From: Peptoniphilus grossensis ph5
GTDB lineage: Bacteria > Bacillota > Clostridia > Tissierellales > Peptoniphilaceae
Assembly (NCBI RefSeq): GCF_000311825.1
Contig: NZ_HE978566.1
Span: 37,956 to 79,100, forward strand
Direction of reading: 5' to 3'
Length of the DNA: 41,145 bases
In this document: positions 13,994-23,012 of the stretch, one piece after another
Position numbering within the stretch: the stretch's first letter is position 1
How the letters are laid out: each line of letters opens with the position of its first letter
The notes under the pieces: generated by a model
Told to the model about the DNA's origin: nothing
Databases searched by the model: none
The model's input: the letters and a program-made list of their open reading frames with translations, nothing else
Program-made: the position numbers and the translations under genes

Positions 13994-15283
13994 ATGTTAG
14001 ACATTAAATTTGTAAGAGAAAACCCAGAAGCAGTAAAGGAAAATATTAAAAAGAAATTCCAAGATGACAAACTTCCATTAGTTGATGAAGTTATAAAAAT
14101 CGACGAAGAACTTAGGGAAGCTAAGACTAAGGGCGACAACCTTCGTGCAGAAAAAAATCAAACTTCAAAAGAAATTGGTGGCTTTATGCAAAAGGGCGAA
14201 AAGGACAAAGCCGAAGAAGCTAAAAAAAGAGTTGCTGAAATAAATGAAGAAATCACAGAACTAGAAGCAGCTGAAAGAGACCTTGCAGAAGAACTTAAAA
14301 AGAGAATGCAAGTTATTCCACAAATGATTGACGACTCAGTGCCAATAGGAAAGGACGACAGCGAAAATGTTGAAATCGAAAGATTTGGCGAACCAGTAAT
14401 TCCAGATTATGAAGTGCCTTATCATGTTGATATCATGGAAACTTTTAACGGAATTGATTTAGATTCAGCAAGAAATACTTCTGGCGCAGGTTTCTATTAT
14501 TTAAAGGGCGATATTGCAAGGCTTCACTCTGCAATTTTATCTTATGCAAGAGACTTTATGATAGATCGTGGCTTTGAATATCACATTCCACCTTTTATGA
14601 TCAGATCAGATGTTGTTACTGGCGTAATGAGTTTTGCTGAAATGGAAAATATGATGTATAAAATCGAAGGTGAAGACCTTTATTTAATTGGTACATCAGA
14701 ACACTCAATGATTGGTAAATACATCAACACAATAACTCCAGAAGAAGAAATGCCTCTTGCCCTTACTTCTTATTCTCCTTGCTTTAGAAAGGAAGTTGGA
14801 GCTCACGGCATCGAAGAAAGAGGAGTTTACAGAATTCACCAATTTGAAAAGCAAGAAATGGTTGTAATTTGTAAGCCAGAAGATTCTAAAGAATGGTTTG
14901 TAAAATTGTGGAAGAACACAGTTGACTTCTTCCGTTCACTAGAAATTCCTGTAAGAACTCTTGAATGTTGTTCTGGTGACTTGGCAGACTTAAAGGTTAA
15001 GTCCCTTGATGTTGAGGCCTTTTCTCCAAGACAAAATAAATATTTTGAAGTTGGTTCTTGTTCAAACCTTGGCGATGCACAAGCTAGAAGACTTAACATC
15101 AAACTTCGTGGCAAGGATGGCACATATCTTGCTCACACTCTAAACAACACAGTAGTTGCACCACCAAGAATGTTAATTGCCTTCTTAGAAAATCTTCTAC
15201 AAGAAGATGGCAGCGTTAAAATTCCTAAGCCACTACAAATGTATATGGGCGGCATGGAAAAAATTGTGCCAAAAAATAAATAA
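13994..15283 (+). CDS. serS: Seryl-tRNA synthetase
   Basis: Charges tRNA-Ser with serine in the cytosol. The 429-residue length is typical. The N-terminal tRNA-binding coiled coil spans about residues 25-110 (Glu/Lys-rich helices). The class II core follows, with motif 2 as FRKEVGAHGIEERGVYRIHQF (about 263-282, shown in part) and motif 3 near APPRMLIAFLEN. The catalytic TSE motif is visible in LIGTSEHS. It departs a little from the usual E. coli-like motif 3 (LNNTVVAPPR instead of LNGSGLAVGR), a variant seen in one bacterial SerRS subgroup. It is controlled by the serine T-box directly upstream; GGGAGG precedes the ATG. Confidence 0.96.
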   Translation: MLDIKFVRENPEAVKENIKKKFQDDKLPLVDEVIKIDEELREAKTKGDNLRAEKNQTSKEIGGFMQKGEKDKAEEAKKRVAEINEEITELEAAERDLAEELKKRMQVIPQMIDDSVPIGKDDSENVEIERFGEPVIPDYEVPYHVDIMETFNGIDLDSARNTSGAGFYYLKGDIARLHSAILSYARDFMIDRGFEYHIPPFMIRSDVVTGVMSFAEMENMMYKIEGEDLYLIGTSEHSMIGKYINTITPEEEMPLALTSYSPCFRKEVGAHGIEERGVYRIHQFEKQEMVVICKPEDSKEWFVKLWKNTVDFFRSLEIPVRTLECCSGDLADLKVKSLDVEAFSPRQNKYFEVGSCSNLGDAQARRLNIKLRGKDGTYLAHTLNNTVVAPPRMLIAFLENLLQEDGSVKIPKPLQMYMGGMEKIVPKNK

Positions 15284-15335
15284 AATTTGCTAAAAAACAC
15301 TTTAATTAAATTTATTTGGGTAATATATACTTAGA

Positions 15336-15364
15336 TTGTTTTAGGCAAAATAATTTGATATAAT
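15336..15364 (+). promoter_or_regulatory. Promoter of the manganese-riboswitch transcript
   Basis: TTGTTT at 15336-15341, exact 17-base spacer, TATAAT at 15359-15364. Confidence 0.72.
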
Positions 15365-15370
15365 TTATTG

Positions 15371-15476
15371 GCTTTGGGGAGTAACTTTTAAATTTTCAGT
15401 CGTCATTACGGCATAGCCCGGCTGGAAAGCTTATTATTAAGTATGTGAGACCGATGTAACAATCGGTCTCTTTTTT
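15371..15476 (+). promoter_or_regulatory. yybP-ykoY (Mn2+) riboswitch with terminator
   Basis: The leader carries the two conserved loops of the manganese riboswitch: TTTGGGGAGTAAC near 15374-15386 and CGTCATTACGG near 15401-15411, followed by the GCCCGGCTG arm. It ends in GAGACC, which is also the 5' arm of a perfect 9-bp terminator (15447-15455 with 15462-15470) and six T's. Sharing of GAGACC between aptamer and terminator is how this class switches expression on when Mn2+ binds. The downstream gene is a P-type cation ATPase, a usual target. Confidence 0.9.
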
Positions 15477-15513
15477 ATTAAATATTTTTATTTAGCATTT
15501 ATAAGGAGGAATT

Positions 15514-18210
15514 ATGGAAAAAAATTGGTATAATCAGTCGCCTGATGAAGTCCAAAAAAATCTTTCCACCACAAAGGAGAGGGGACTAACAGAAGATGAA
15601 GCCAAAAAAAGGCTAGAAGAGTATGGGGAAAATGCTCTAGCAGAAGAAAAGAAAAAATCCTTTGGCGAAAAACTAAAGGAGCAATTTTTTGACCCAATGA
15701 TAATTATTTTAATTGCAGCAGCCCTTGTATCTGTCTTCGTAGGAGAAGGCCTTGATGCAGGAATTATCATTGCCATTGTTATTGTCAATGCCTTTCTTTC
15801 AATTTATCAAGAGGGCAAGGCAGAAGAGGCCATTGCAGCCTTGCAGAAGATGTCTTCTCCAAAGGCTAAGGTCATAAGAGATGGCGACCATGAAGAAGTT
15901 GACTCAAATAAATTAGTGCCAGGAGATATTATTGTTCTTGAAACGGGAGATATTGTCCCAGCAGATTTAAGATTAATTGAATCATCAAATTTAAAAATCG
16001 ACGAGTCTTCACTTACTGGTGAATCTGTGGCAGTTGAAAAACACTTTGATGTAGTTTATGATGGCAAAATGGAAATTGGCGATAGAGAAAACTTAGCTTA
16101 TTCTTCAACTATTGTAACTTATGGAAGAGGCATGGGAGTAGTTATAGAAACTGGCCACAAGACAGAAATTGGTAAAATTGCAACTTCTATTGCAACAGTT
16201 TCTGATGAGCAAACTCCACTTCAAAGAAAACTTGCAAAACTTTCCAAAACTCTTGGAATTTTAGTAATAGTTATCTGTGCAGTGGTAATGGGAGTTGGCT
16301 TAATTTACAAGCATGACCCACTAGATATGTTTATGACTGCAATTTCCCTTGCAGTTGCAGCTGTTCCTGAAGGACTTCCTGCCATTGTAACTATTGTACT
16401 TTCAATTGGCATGGGCAAGATGGCAGAAAAAAATGCCATAGTAAAAAAACTTTTGGCAGTGGAAACTCTAGGTACAACAACAGTAATTTGTTCTGATAAA
16501 ACTGGTACACTTACACAAAATGAAATGACAGTTGTAAAAGTTTTTACTGACGGACAAGTTTATCATGTATCTGGAACTGGTTACTCTCCAGAAGGGGATG
16601 TCACTAAAAAAGATGAAATTGTAACAATTGATGAAGATGAAAATTTAAAGGTTTTATCATCAATTGCAGCCTTAACTAATGATGCAAAATTAAAGCTAAA
16701 GGATGGCGAAGCTTCTATCACTGGAGACCCTACTGAAGGAGCCCTTCTTACTTTTGCAGAAAAAGCTGGAAATGGACTGGATAATCTTTATAAAAATTTT
16801 GACAGATTGGAAGAAATTCCCTTTGACTCTGACAGAAAGATGATGACAACTTTCCATGACAAAATTTTTGATGCAATTGCATCCTTTACCAAGGGAGCAC
16901 CTGATGTTGTCCTTGACAGATGCGAAAAAGTTTTAATTGATGGAAAAGAAGTTGAACTTGACGAAAAATTAAGAAAAGAAATTTTAGAAAAGAACAGTGA
17001 ATTTGCAAGATCAGCCCTAAGATGTTTGGGCTATGCTTATAGAAAACACAGCGATATGCCAAGTGAAATCACATCAGATGCCATAGAAAAGGACATGGTC
17101 TTTGTTGGACTTACTGGAATGATTGACCCATCAAGACCAGAAGCCAAGACAGCCATAAAAGAATGTAAGTCAGCTGGCATTAGACCTATTATGATTACTG
17201 GCGACTATCTTGAAACAGGACTTGCTATAGCAAAGGACCTTGGCATTGCTGAGCATGACGATGAAGCAATAATGGGTAGAGAACTTAACGAAATGTCTGA
17301 GGCAGAACTTAGAGAAATCGTAAAGGAAAAATCTGTCTACACTAGAGTTTCACCAGAAAATAAAGTTCAAATTGTTACAGCCCTAAAACAAAATGGTCAC
17401 ATAACAGCTATGACTGGTGACGGTGTAAATGACGCACCTGCAATTAAAAAGGCAGACATTGGTATTGCTATGGGAATTACAGGCACAGATGTTGCAAAAA
17501 ACACTGCTGAAGTAATTTTGACAGACGACAACTTTGCCACAATTGTAAACGCAGTTGAAGAAGGAAGAATAATCTATTCCAACATCAAAAAATTCGTGGC
17601 TTATCTTCTTTCTTGTAACTTGGGAGAAGTTCTAATAGTTTTAATTTCAATTTTGATGAACTTGCCAGTGCCACTTATTCCAATTCAACTACTTTGGCTT
17701 AACCTTGTGACAGACTCTTTCCCAGCTCTAGCACTTGGAGTTGAAAGAGGAGAAGCCGACATAATGAATGAGCCACCTCGCGACCCTGACGAGCCAATTC
17801 TAGATACAGAAATAAAAATCACAGTTGCAATTCAATCTATTGCCATAACTGTGGCAACACTTCTTGCATACCTAGTTGGACTTAAGTGGTATGGACAAGC
17901 GGAAGGACTACACCACGCAAGGACAATGGCATTTTCAACACTAATTATTTGTGAACTTCTAAGAGCTTACTCATCAAGATCAATTGACAAAACTGTCTTT
18001 GAAATTGGAGTTTTCACAAACAAAAAATTAGTGTTTGCGACTCTATTTTCTTTCATGCTAATGCTAGTAGTAATTTATGTGCCAGTCTTAAACGACGCCT
18101 TTGGACTCATGGATCTTGGACCAAGAGAAATCGCAGTAGTTCTTGGATCATCACTTATACCACTAGTAGCTGGAGAAATTCAAAAGAAAGTTAGATTTAA
18201 GAAAAAATAA
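15514..18210 (+). CDS. P-type cation ATPase (Ca2+/Mn2+ efflux type)
   Basis: An 898-residue P2A-type ATPase, complete in length. In order: an N-terminal cation-ATPase domain; the A-domain TGES motif (SSLTGESVAVEK); PEGLP in the fourth membrane helix (285-289); the phosphorylated aspartate D328 in SDKTGTLT; the nucleotide-binding domain; TGDGVNDAPAIKKADIGIAMG; and helices 5-10 with NLGEV and NLVTDSFPALALG. PEGLP plus N-L-V-T-D are the ligands typical of Ca2+/Mn2+ pumps. The manganese riboswitch upstream argues that manganese export is the physiological role. It is a single-gene transcript, with GGAGGA before the ATG and a terminator at 18227-18252. Confidence 0.92.
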   Translation: MEKNWYNQSPDEVQKNLSTTKERGLTEDEAKKRLEEYGENALAEEKKKSFGEKLKEQFFDPMIIILIAAALVSVFVGEGLDAGIIIAIVIVNAFLSIYQEGKAEEAIAALQKMSSPKAKVIRDGDHEEVDSNKLVPGDIIVLETGDIVPADLRLIESSNLKIDESSLTGESVAVEKHFDVVYDGKMEIGDRENLAYSSTIVTYGRGMGVVIETGHKTEIGKIATSIATVSDEQTPLQRKLAKLSKTLGILVIVICAVVMGVGLIYKHDPLDMFMTAISLAVAAVPEGLPAIVTIVLSIGMGKMAEKNAIVKKLLAVETLGTTTVICSDKTGTLTQNEMTVVKVFTDGQVYHVSGTGYSPEGDVTKKDEIVTIDEDENLKVLSSIAALTNDAKLKLKDGEASITGDPTEGALLTFAEKAGNGLDNLYKNFDRLEEIPFDSDRKMMTTFHDKIFDAIASFTKGAPDVVLDRCEKVLIDGKEVELDEKLRKEILEKNSEFARSALRCLGYAYRKHSDMPSEITSDAIEKDMVFVGLTGMIDPSRPEAKTAIKECKSAGIRPIMITGDYLETGLAIAKDLGIAEHDDEAIMGRELNEMSEAELREIVKEKSVYTRVSPENKVQIVTALKQNGHITAMTGDGVNDAPAIKKADIGIAMGITGTDVAKNTAEVILTDDNFATIVNAVEEGRIIYSNIKKFVAYLLSCNLGEVLIVLISILMNLPVPLIPIQLLWLNLVTDSFPALALGVERGEADIMNEPPRDPDEPILDTEIKITVAIQSIAITVATLLAYLVGLKWYGQAEGLHHARTMAFSTLIICELLRAYSSRSIDKTVFEIGVFTNKKLVFATLFSFMLMLVVIYVPVLNDAFGLMDLGPREIAVVLGSSLIPLVAGEIQKKVRFKKK

Positions 18211-18226
18211 ATAATTTAATTGTAAA

Positions 18227-18258
18227 GCCGACAGGGGAAATTCTCTGCCGGCATTTTT
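18227..18258 (+). terminator. Terminator of the cation ATPase gene
   Basis: A 12-position stem (18227-18238 with 18241-18252) containing GCCG/CGGC and one A-C mismatch, followed by ATTTTTT. Confidence 0.85.
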
Positions 18259-18283
18259 TATTGGAGAAAATTTTTTAAAAGCC

Positions 18284-18334
18284 TTGACAAAATTATTTGA
18301 CGGGACTATAGTGTAGATATAAAGTATATACACT
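18284..18334 (+). promoter_or_regulatory. Promoter and operator of the GntR-ABC operon
   Basis: TTGACA at 18284-18289, 17-base spacer and TATAGT at 18307-18312. An inverted repeat, AGTGTAGATA (18310-18319), five bases, TATATACACT (18325-18334), overlaps the -10 box and start site. This fits negative autoregulation by the GntR/YtrA-type repressor encoded first in the operon. Confidence 0.8.
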
Positions 18335-18349
18335 TAAGGGTGGTGTGAT

Positions 18350-18730
18350 ATGAAAATTATTATTTCAAATGATAGCGGTCTTCCAATTTACGAGCAAATA
18401 AAAAATCAAATCAAGGCTCAAATTGTTTCGGGAGACTTAAAGGCAGACGAAGCTCTTCCAGGCATGAGGACTCTTGCCAGCGACCTAAAGGTTTCTGTCA
18501 TAACGACAAAGCGTGCCTACAACGACTTGGAGCAAGAGGGCTACATTTATTCCATGACGGGCAAGGGGTCTTTTGTGAAAAAATTAAATGAAGAAGTGGT
18601 AAGAGAAAATGCTCTTGCAGAGATAGAAAAATATTTTACTGACGCAATGACTGTTGCTAAGTCTGCAGGCATTGACATAGAAGAATTGCAAGAAATTTTA
18701 AAGACATTAGACGAAGTGGGTGAAGTATGA
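18350..18730 (+). CDS. GntR-family (YtrA-type) transcriptional regulator
   Basis: A 126-residue regulator with an N-terminal winged helix (about residues 10-78) showing PIYEQIKNQIKAQI, the LPGMRTLASDLKVSVITTKRAY recognition helix (in part) and the wing GYIYSMTGKGSFV. A short helical C-terminal dimerisation tail (about 85-124) replaces the large effector domain of other GntR proteins, which is the YtrA subclass. Such proteins repress the adjacent ABC transporter until a cell-envelope or peptide stress appears. Its stop overlaps the ATPase start by four bases (ATGA), and a fitting operator lies on its own promoter. The inducer is unknown. Confidence 0.9.
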   Translation: MKIIISNDSGLPIYEQIKNQIKAQIVSGDLKADEALPGMRTLASDLKVSVITTKRAYNDLEQEGYIYSMTGKGSFVKKLNEEVVRENALAEIEKYFTDAMTVAKSAGIDIEELQEILKTLDEVGEV

Positions 18731-19566
18731 AAGTAATAGAAATAAAAAATTTGAGAAAAGAATTTAAGGACTTTGAACTTGATATAGATAGTTTAGAAAT
18801 ACCAGAAGGGGCAGTTATAGGTCTCATTGGCGAAAATGGTGCAGGCAAGACAACTCTCTTAAAATGCATCTTGGACCTCTATAGGTATGATGGAGACATA
18901 AAAGTTTTTGGAGAAGAGATCCACAAGGAGTCCTTTGAAAAAATTGGGGCAGTGATACCTGACTCCTTCTTTAACGATACCTTTAAGATAAAAGATGTTG
19001 TGGACATTTTAAAAGTTGCCTACAAAAATTTTGATGAAGAAAGATTTTATGACTGTGCAGATAAATTTAAGATGCCAAGGGACAAAAAATTAAAGGAACT
19101 CTCTACAGGCAACTTGATGAAGCTAAAGATAATTTCTGCAATTTGCCATAAGCCAGAATTATTAATTTTTGACGAGCCAACTTCGGGCCTTGACCCAGTT
19201 ATTCGTGACGAGATTATAGGTTTTCTCTTTGATTACATCAAGGACGGGGACAAGACAATTTTATTTTCATCCCACATCTTGTCTGACATAGAAAAAATCG
19301 CCGATTATATAATTTACATTCACGAAGGAAGACTAATCTTATACGACGAAAAGGACGCCCTCATAGAAAAGTATGGAATCTTAAAAACTTCTGAAGAAAA
19401 TTTAGAAAAATATGGAGATTTTATTCTAAAGACAAGAAAAAATAAATATTCCACAGAGGCTCTCATAAAAAATGTCCAGGTTTTTAAAGAATTTTATCCC
19501 AATGAAGTTGTTGATAAGGTAAATGTGGAGGATATAATGATATTTTTATCAAGAGGTGGACAATGA
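18727..19566 (+). CDS. ABC transporter ATP-binding protein (YtrB-like)
   Basis: A 279-residue ATPase with Walker A GENGAGKTTL (about 36-45), Q-loop region GAVIPDSFF, a degenerate signature LSTGN in place of LSGGQ, Walker B LLIFDEPTSGLDP, and the switch histidine in FSSHI. The weak signature is common in YtrB/BcrA-like ATPases that work with small ABC-2 permeases. The first codon overlaps the GntR stop and its own stop overlaps the next permease start, so the whole operon is translationally chained. It should power the three small permeases that follow. Substrate not known; drug, peptide or lipid export is the usual role. Confidence 0.9.
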   Translation: MKVIEIKNLRKEFKDFELDIDSLEIPEGAVIGLIGENGAGKTTLLKCILDLYRYDGDIKVFGEEIHKESFEKIGAVIPDSFFNDTFKIKDVVDILKVAYKNFDEERFYDCADKFKMPRDKKLKELSTGNLMKLKIISAICHKPELLIFDEPTSGLDPVIRDEIIGFLFDYIKDGDKTILFSSHILSDIEKIADYIIYIHEGRLILYDEKDALIEKYGILKTSEENLEKYGDFILKTRKNKYSTEALIKNVQVFKEFYPNEVVDKVNVEDIMIFLSRGGQ

Positions 19567-20165
19567 AAGCAGTATTAATAAATGAGTGGAAAATATTTAA
19601 GTATTATTTTTTAGCATCAATAGTAGGATTGGCATTAATACTCTTAATTTTTATTAATAATAGGGGAGGAGACAACAGACTTCTTAACTACTGCATAGCG
19701 ATTGTTACTTATACACTGAGAGGTCAAATTATATTTGGTGATAAGTATAGTGATATGTGTAAGTTCCTAACAATGCCAGTTTCTATTAATGACTATACCC
19801 TTGGAAAAATCATGAGGAATATAATTGTTTATGTAATAACATCGACAGCATTTTTTTCTTTAGTAATTTTTAAAGAAAATATTACAATGGAAATTATAAA
19901 AAGATTTATATTTTATTTTTTAGCAATTGATTTTAGCTTAATGAGCATCTTCCACGTAATTTTTTCAAGATATCAAAAACCTTTTATTTTTATAATTTAT
20001 ATGATATCAGTTTTAATAGTTGGGCTTCCAATGCTTAAATACACAAAGTATCTTTTGAATTACAAAATAATTTTTATAATTCTTTCCATAGTCTTACCAA
20101 TAATATCAGTTTTTGTGGATTATAAATTCTCATCAAAACTTTTAAAGGAGAATGAGATAGTATGA
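19563..20165 (+). CDS. ABC-2 type membrane permease 1
   Basis: A 200-residue protein with about six membrane segments (residues 13-30, 40-58, 85-105, 115-135, 140-160, 165-185). It starts MKAVLINEWK; the first 20 bases of the gene are the same as those of the next gene. A conserved block, FGDKYSDMCKFLTMPVSINDY, falls after the second helix (here given in part) and matches the next protein, so the two are paralogues. It overlaps neighbours by four bases on both sides. It probably forms the membrane part of the YtrB-like transporter. Confidence 0.82.
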   Translation: MKAVLINEWKIFKYYFLASIVGLALILLIFINNRGGDNRLLNYCIAIVTYTLRGQIIFGDKYSDMCKFLTMPVSINDYTLGKIMRNIIVYVITSTAFFSLVIFKENITMEIIKRFIFYFLAIDFSLMSIFHVIFSRYQKPFIFIIYMISVLIVGLPMLKYTKYLLNYKIIFIILSIVLPIISVFVDYKFSSKLLKENEIV

Positions 20166-20782
20166 AAGCAGTATTAATAAATGACTTTAAACTTGTAAAG
20201 AATATTGCCCTACCAATTGTTATATTTATTACTTCCATACTTTTTATTGGTTTTTTGATAACAGGACAAGTCTTCAGCAGATTTTTTAGCCAATGGACTC
20301 TTACAATGATATTTATCATTAGGGCACAAAGTGTTTTTGGAGATAACTTTAAAGATTTTCAAAAGTTTGTGACTATGCCAGTATCTATTGAGGACTATTC
20401 TCTCGCTAAGATATTAAAAAACCTAATAATCTTTGTAATTACTTCACTTGTTTTATTAATGGGAATAATTATTAGCACTGATGAAGACAAAAATTTTATG
20501 ACAAATCTTTATCTAAGCATATTTATAGCCCTAGACTTTATGTCACTTAGCCTCAGCCACATTGTTTTTACAAAATATAAAAAGGGAATAGTTGTATTTC
20601 TTTACACTATTTTGATTGTAGGCTTAGGAATATTTTTTGGCATGACCTATGCAGCCTATTACGAAAATTTATTAAACTACAGACCTGCCTTTATAGTAGG
20701 ATCAATAATAATTTGCATCTTGTCCTTTAAGTTAGACTACAAGTTTTCCACAAAATATTTGAGGGAGAGGAGAATCCTATGA
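20162..20782 (+). CDS. ABC-2 type membrane permease 2, paralogue of permease 1
   Basis: A 206-residue membrane protein starting MKAVLINDFK. It shares with permease 1 the pattern I/L-R-x-Q-x-x-FGD-x-x-D-x-x-KF-x-TMPVSI-x-DY-x-L-x-KI, showing tandem duplication. About six membrane segments. Four-base overlaps with the genes on each side. The pair probably forms a heterodimer with the ATPase. Nothing in the sequence fixes the substrate. Confidence 0.82.
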   Translation: MKAVLINDFKLVKNIALPIVIFITSILFIGFLITGQVFSRFFSQWTLTMIFIIRAQSVFGDNFKDFQKFVTMPVSIEDYSLAKILKNLIIFVITSLVLLMGIIISTDEDKNFMTNLYLSIFIALDFMSLSLSHIVFTKYKKGIVVFLYTILIVGLGIFFGMTYAAYYENLLNYRPAFIVGSIIICILSFKLDYKFSTKYLRERRIL

Positions 20783-21417
20783 AATTACTCTTACTAAATG
20801 ATTTTAAAATTAGAAAAAAATTTATCATCGCCTATTTCATATTTATTGCAATTATTTTTGCCTTAAAGACTCTTGGACTTTTCTCTGAGGAATTTTCCTT
20901 CTTTGCAGACAAGGCCTTCGCCCTATTATTTATGTCAGCCCTCCTAGTTCACTATGTTCTATATATAATATCCAGCGAAGGAATGATAGTGGACAAAAGC
21001 AAGCCCTACCTTTTGACACTTGGTGCAAGAAGAGCTGACCTAATAAATGTAAAATTTCTAAAGATACTTATGATTTTTATAATAGATTCAATTTTAATTT
21101 CTTATATCATGCGAGAAGTTGAAATAAATGGCGTTGATTTTAGGCTAGGATTCTTTTTTGTCTTATTTTTAATGGCATACTATCTTATAAGTATTCCAAT
21201 CTATCTTCACTTTGGGCAAACAAGTGGCATGGGAACAATGTTTACATCTTCACCAGCTCTTCTTCCTATATTAGATAAGTTTGGAAAAGATCCAGCAGGA
21301 TTTTTCGTGGGAATAATTAAAGGAAGTAGTAACATAGCCTTATCCTTATCTTTAATTATTTTAATTATAATAATTTATGCCGCCTCAAGAATCATCGCGG
21401 AGAAAAAAGATTTTTAA
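20779..21417 (+). CDS. ABC-2 type membrane permease 3 (divergent)
   Basis: A 212-residue membrane protein starting MKLLLLNDFKIRKKF, the same opening pattern as permeases 1 and 2, but the TMPVSI block is replaced by KPYLLTLGARRADLINVKFLK, in part. About six membrane segments. It is the last gene of the GntR-ABC operon and is followed by a terminator at 21432-21461. It may be an alternative partner of the ATPase or a third subunit. Confidence 0.8.
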   Translation: MKLLLLNDFKIRKKFIIAYFIFIAIIFALKTLGLFSEEFSFFADKAFALLFMSALLVHYVLYIISSEGMIVDKSKPYLLTLGARRADLINVKFLKILMIFIIDSILISYIMREVEINGVDFRLGFFFVLFLMAYYLISIPIYLHFGQTSGMGTMFTSSPALLPILDKFGKDPAGFFVGIIKGSSNIALSLSLIILIIIIYAASRIIAEKKDF

Positions 21418-21431
21418 TTATTAATAGACTC

Positions 21432-21461
21432 AAAGGACTTTTGATTTCAAGAGTCCTTTTT
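21432..21461 (+). terminator. Terminator of the GntR-ABC operon
   Basis: An 11-bp stem (21432-21442 with 21449-21459, one wobble pair) containing AAAGGACT/AGTCCTTT, followed by a short T run. Confidence 0.8.
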
Positions 21462-21555
21462 AATTTGTTAATTTATAAAACAAAACTTCACCATACTTGT
21501 GTCATTTGCCCCTCAATGTGATAGAATGAAAATGAATTTATATGAGGAGGAAAAA

Positions 21556-22881
21556 ATGGAAACAAATTCAAGTTTTTTAGAAAGAAATTTTTCTCTAAGT
21601 GAGAGAAAGACCAATGCCAAGACAGAATTTTTGGCAGGACTTACAACTTTTATGACCATGTCCTATATTCTAGTTGTAAATCCAAACATGTTATCTGAAA
21701 CTGGAATGGACAAGGGTGGAGTTTTCACTGCCACTATTGTTGCATCTATTATTGCTATGCTCTTTATGGGTTTATTTGCAAACTTGCCCTTTGCACTTTC
21801 ATCAGGTATGGGACTTAATGCATTTTTCACATACACAGTAGTCCTATCTATGGGTCACGATTGGTCCTATGCACTTACTGCAGTATTCTTAGAAGGTGTC
21901 ATCTTTATAGTCATGAGCTTTTTCAACATTCGTGAGGCGATATTCACTTCAATACCCATGTCACTTAAGAATGCAGTATCTGTTGGTATAGGCTTATTTA
22001 TAACCCTAGTTGGACTTACGTCAGCAGGAATTATTGTAAATAACGACGCAACTCTTGTTGCCCTTGGAGAAATTGCATCAAGACCATCCTTTGTTTTTAT
22101 AGTATCACTTATGGTCATGGCACTTTTGACAGCAAAAAATGTCAAGGGAGCTCTTTTATATGGAATAGTAACGGGAACTGTTCTTGCACTTATTTTAGGA
22201 GTCACACATCTTCCAGGAGGAATGTTATTTTCACTTCCACCATCACTTGCTCCTGTTGCCTTTAAACTTCACTGGGGCGATTTATTTACCTTTGACATGT
22301 TTTCAGTAATGTTTACATTTTTATTCGTAGATTTATTTGACACAGTGGGAACTCTTACTGGAGTTGCAACAAAGGCAGATTTAATTGACGAAGATGGAAA
22401 CCTCCCAGGAGTTGGTCGTGCCCTATTATCTGATGCCATTGGTACAGTTGTGGGAGCACTCTTGGGAACATCTACAGTTACAACTTTTGTTGAGTCAGCA
22501 TCAGGTGTAGCTGACGGAGGAAGAACTGGACTTACATCACTATCCTGTGCCTTCTTCTTCCTTTTGTCACTATTTTTCTTCCCAATATTTTCTATTGTGC
22601 CAGCCCAAGCAACATCAGCTGCCCTAGTAATGGTAGGACTATTTATGATCAGTCCAATTAACCAAATAAAATTAGACGACTACACAGAATCAGTGCCAGC
22701 CTTTTTGACAATGGTTACAATGCCCTTTGCCTATTCAATTGCAGAAGGTATTTCAGTTGGTATGATTTCTTATGTAATATTAAAAGTAGCAACAGGTCGT
22801 GGAAAAGAAGTTAGCCCTGTAATGTATATCTTGGCACTTATTTTTACACTTAGATATTTAAGACCAATACTACCTTTTTAA
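21556..22881 (+). CDS. NCS2 family purine permease (AzgA/PbuG type)
   Basis: A 441-residue transporter with about 12-14 membrane segments, of the adenine/guanine/hypoxanthine branch of NCS2. Seen motifs are the N-terminal AGLTTFMTMSYIL, SSGMGLNAFF, the FVDLFDTVGTLTG segment, and GTSTVTTFVESASGVADGGRTGLT (in part), which is the substrate-site signature of AzgA-type carriers. I chose the ATG at 21556, which has GAGGAGG five bases upstream; the frame is open to a GTG at 21499 with no ribosome site. It imports purine bases by proton symport. Single-gene transcript with a terminator at 22894-22926. No purine riboswitch was seen upstream. Confidence 0.92.
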   Translation: METNSSFLERNFSLSERKTNAKTEFLAGLTTFMTMSYILVVNPNMLSETGMDKGGVFTATIVASIIAMLFMGLFANLPFALSSGMGLNAFFTYTVVLSMGHDWSYALTAVFLEGVIFIVMSFFNIREAIFTSIPMSLKNAVSVGIGLFITLVGLTSAGIIVNNDATLVALGEIASRPSFVFIVSLMVMALLTAKNVKGALLYGIVTGTVLALILGVTHLPGGMLFSLPPSLAPVAFKLHWGDLFTFDMFSVMFTFLFVDLFDTVGTLTGVATKADLIDEDGNLPGVGRALLSDAIGTVVGALLGTSTVTTFVESASGVADGGRTGLTSLSCAFFFLLSLFFFPIFSIVPAQATSAALVMVGLFMISPINQIKLDDYTESVPAFLTMVTMPFAYSIAEGISVGMISYVILKVATGRGKEVSPVMYILALIFTLRYLRPILPF

Positions 22882-22893
22882 TCTTTAATTTTT

Positions 22894-22926
22894 AGACTTT
22901 AGCAATTACTGCTAAGGTCTTTTTTT
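22894..22926 (+). terminator. Terminator of the purine permease gene
   Basis: An 11-bp stem (22894-22904 with 22910-22920, one G-T pair), five-base loop and six T's. Confidence 0.88.
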
Positions 22927-22956
22927 GAAGAATTTTTAGAATGATGAAGTAAAATA

Positions 22957-23001
22957 TTGAATAAAAATTTTAAATTTTATATAATGTACATGAAAGTGTA
23001 C
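22957..23001 (+). promoter_or_regulatory. Promoter and TGTACA-type operator of the type II toxin-antitoxin operon
   Basis: TTGAAT at 22957-22962, 17-base spacer, TATAAT at 22980-22985. It overlaps an inverted repeat TGTACA TGAAAG TGTAC (22985-23001). YefM antitoxins of E. coli are known to bind TGTACA repeats, so this is a good autoregulation site. Confidence 0.78.
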
Positions 23002-23012
23002 GAGGTGATTAT

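Noticed and set aside
21480-21555. Purine riboswitch before the NCS2 permease
   Set aside because: The leader is too short and lacks the paired loops of the purine aptamer.
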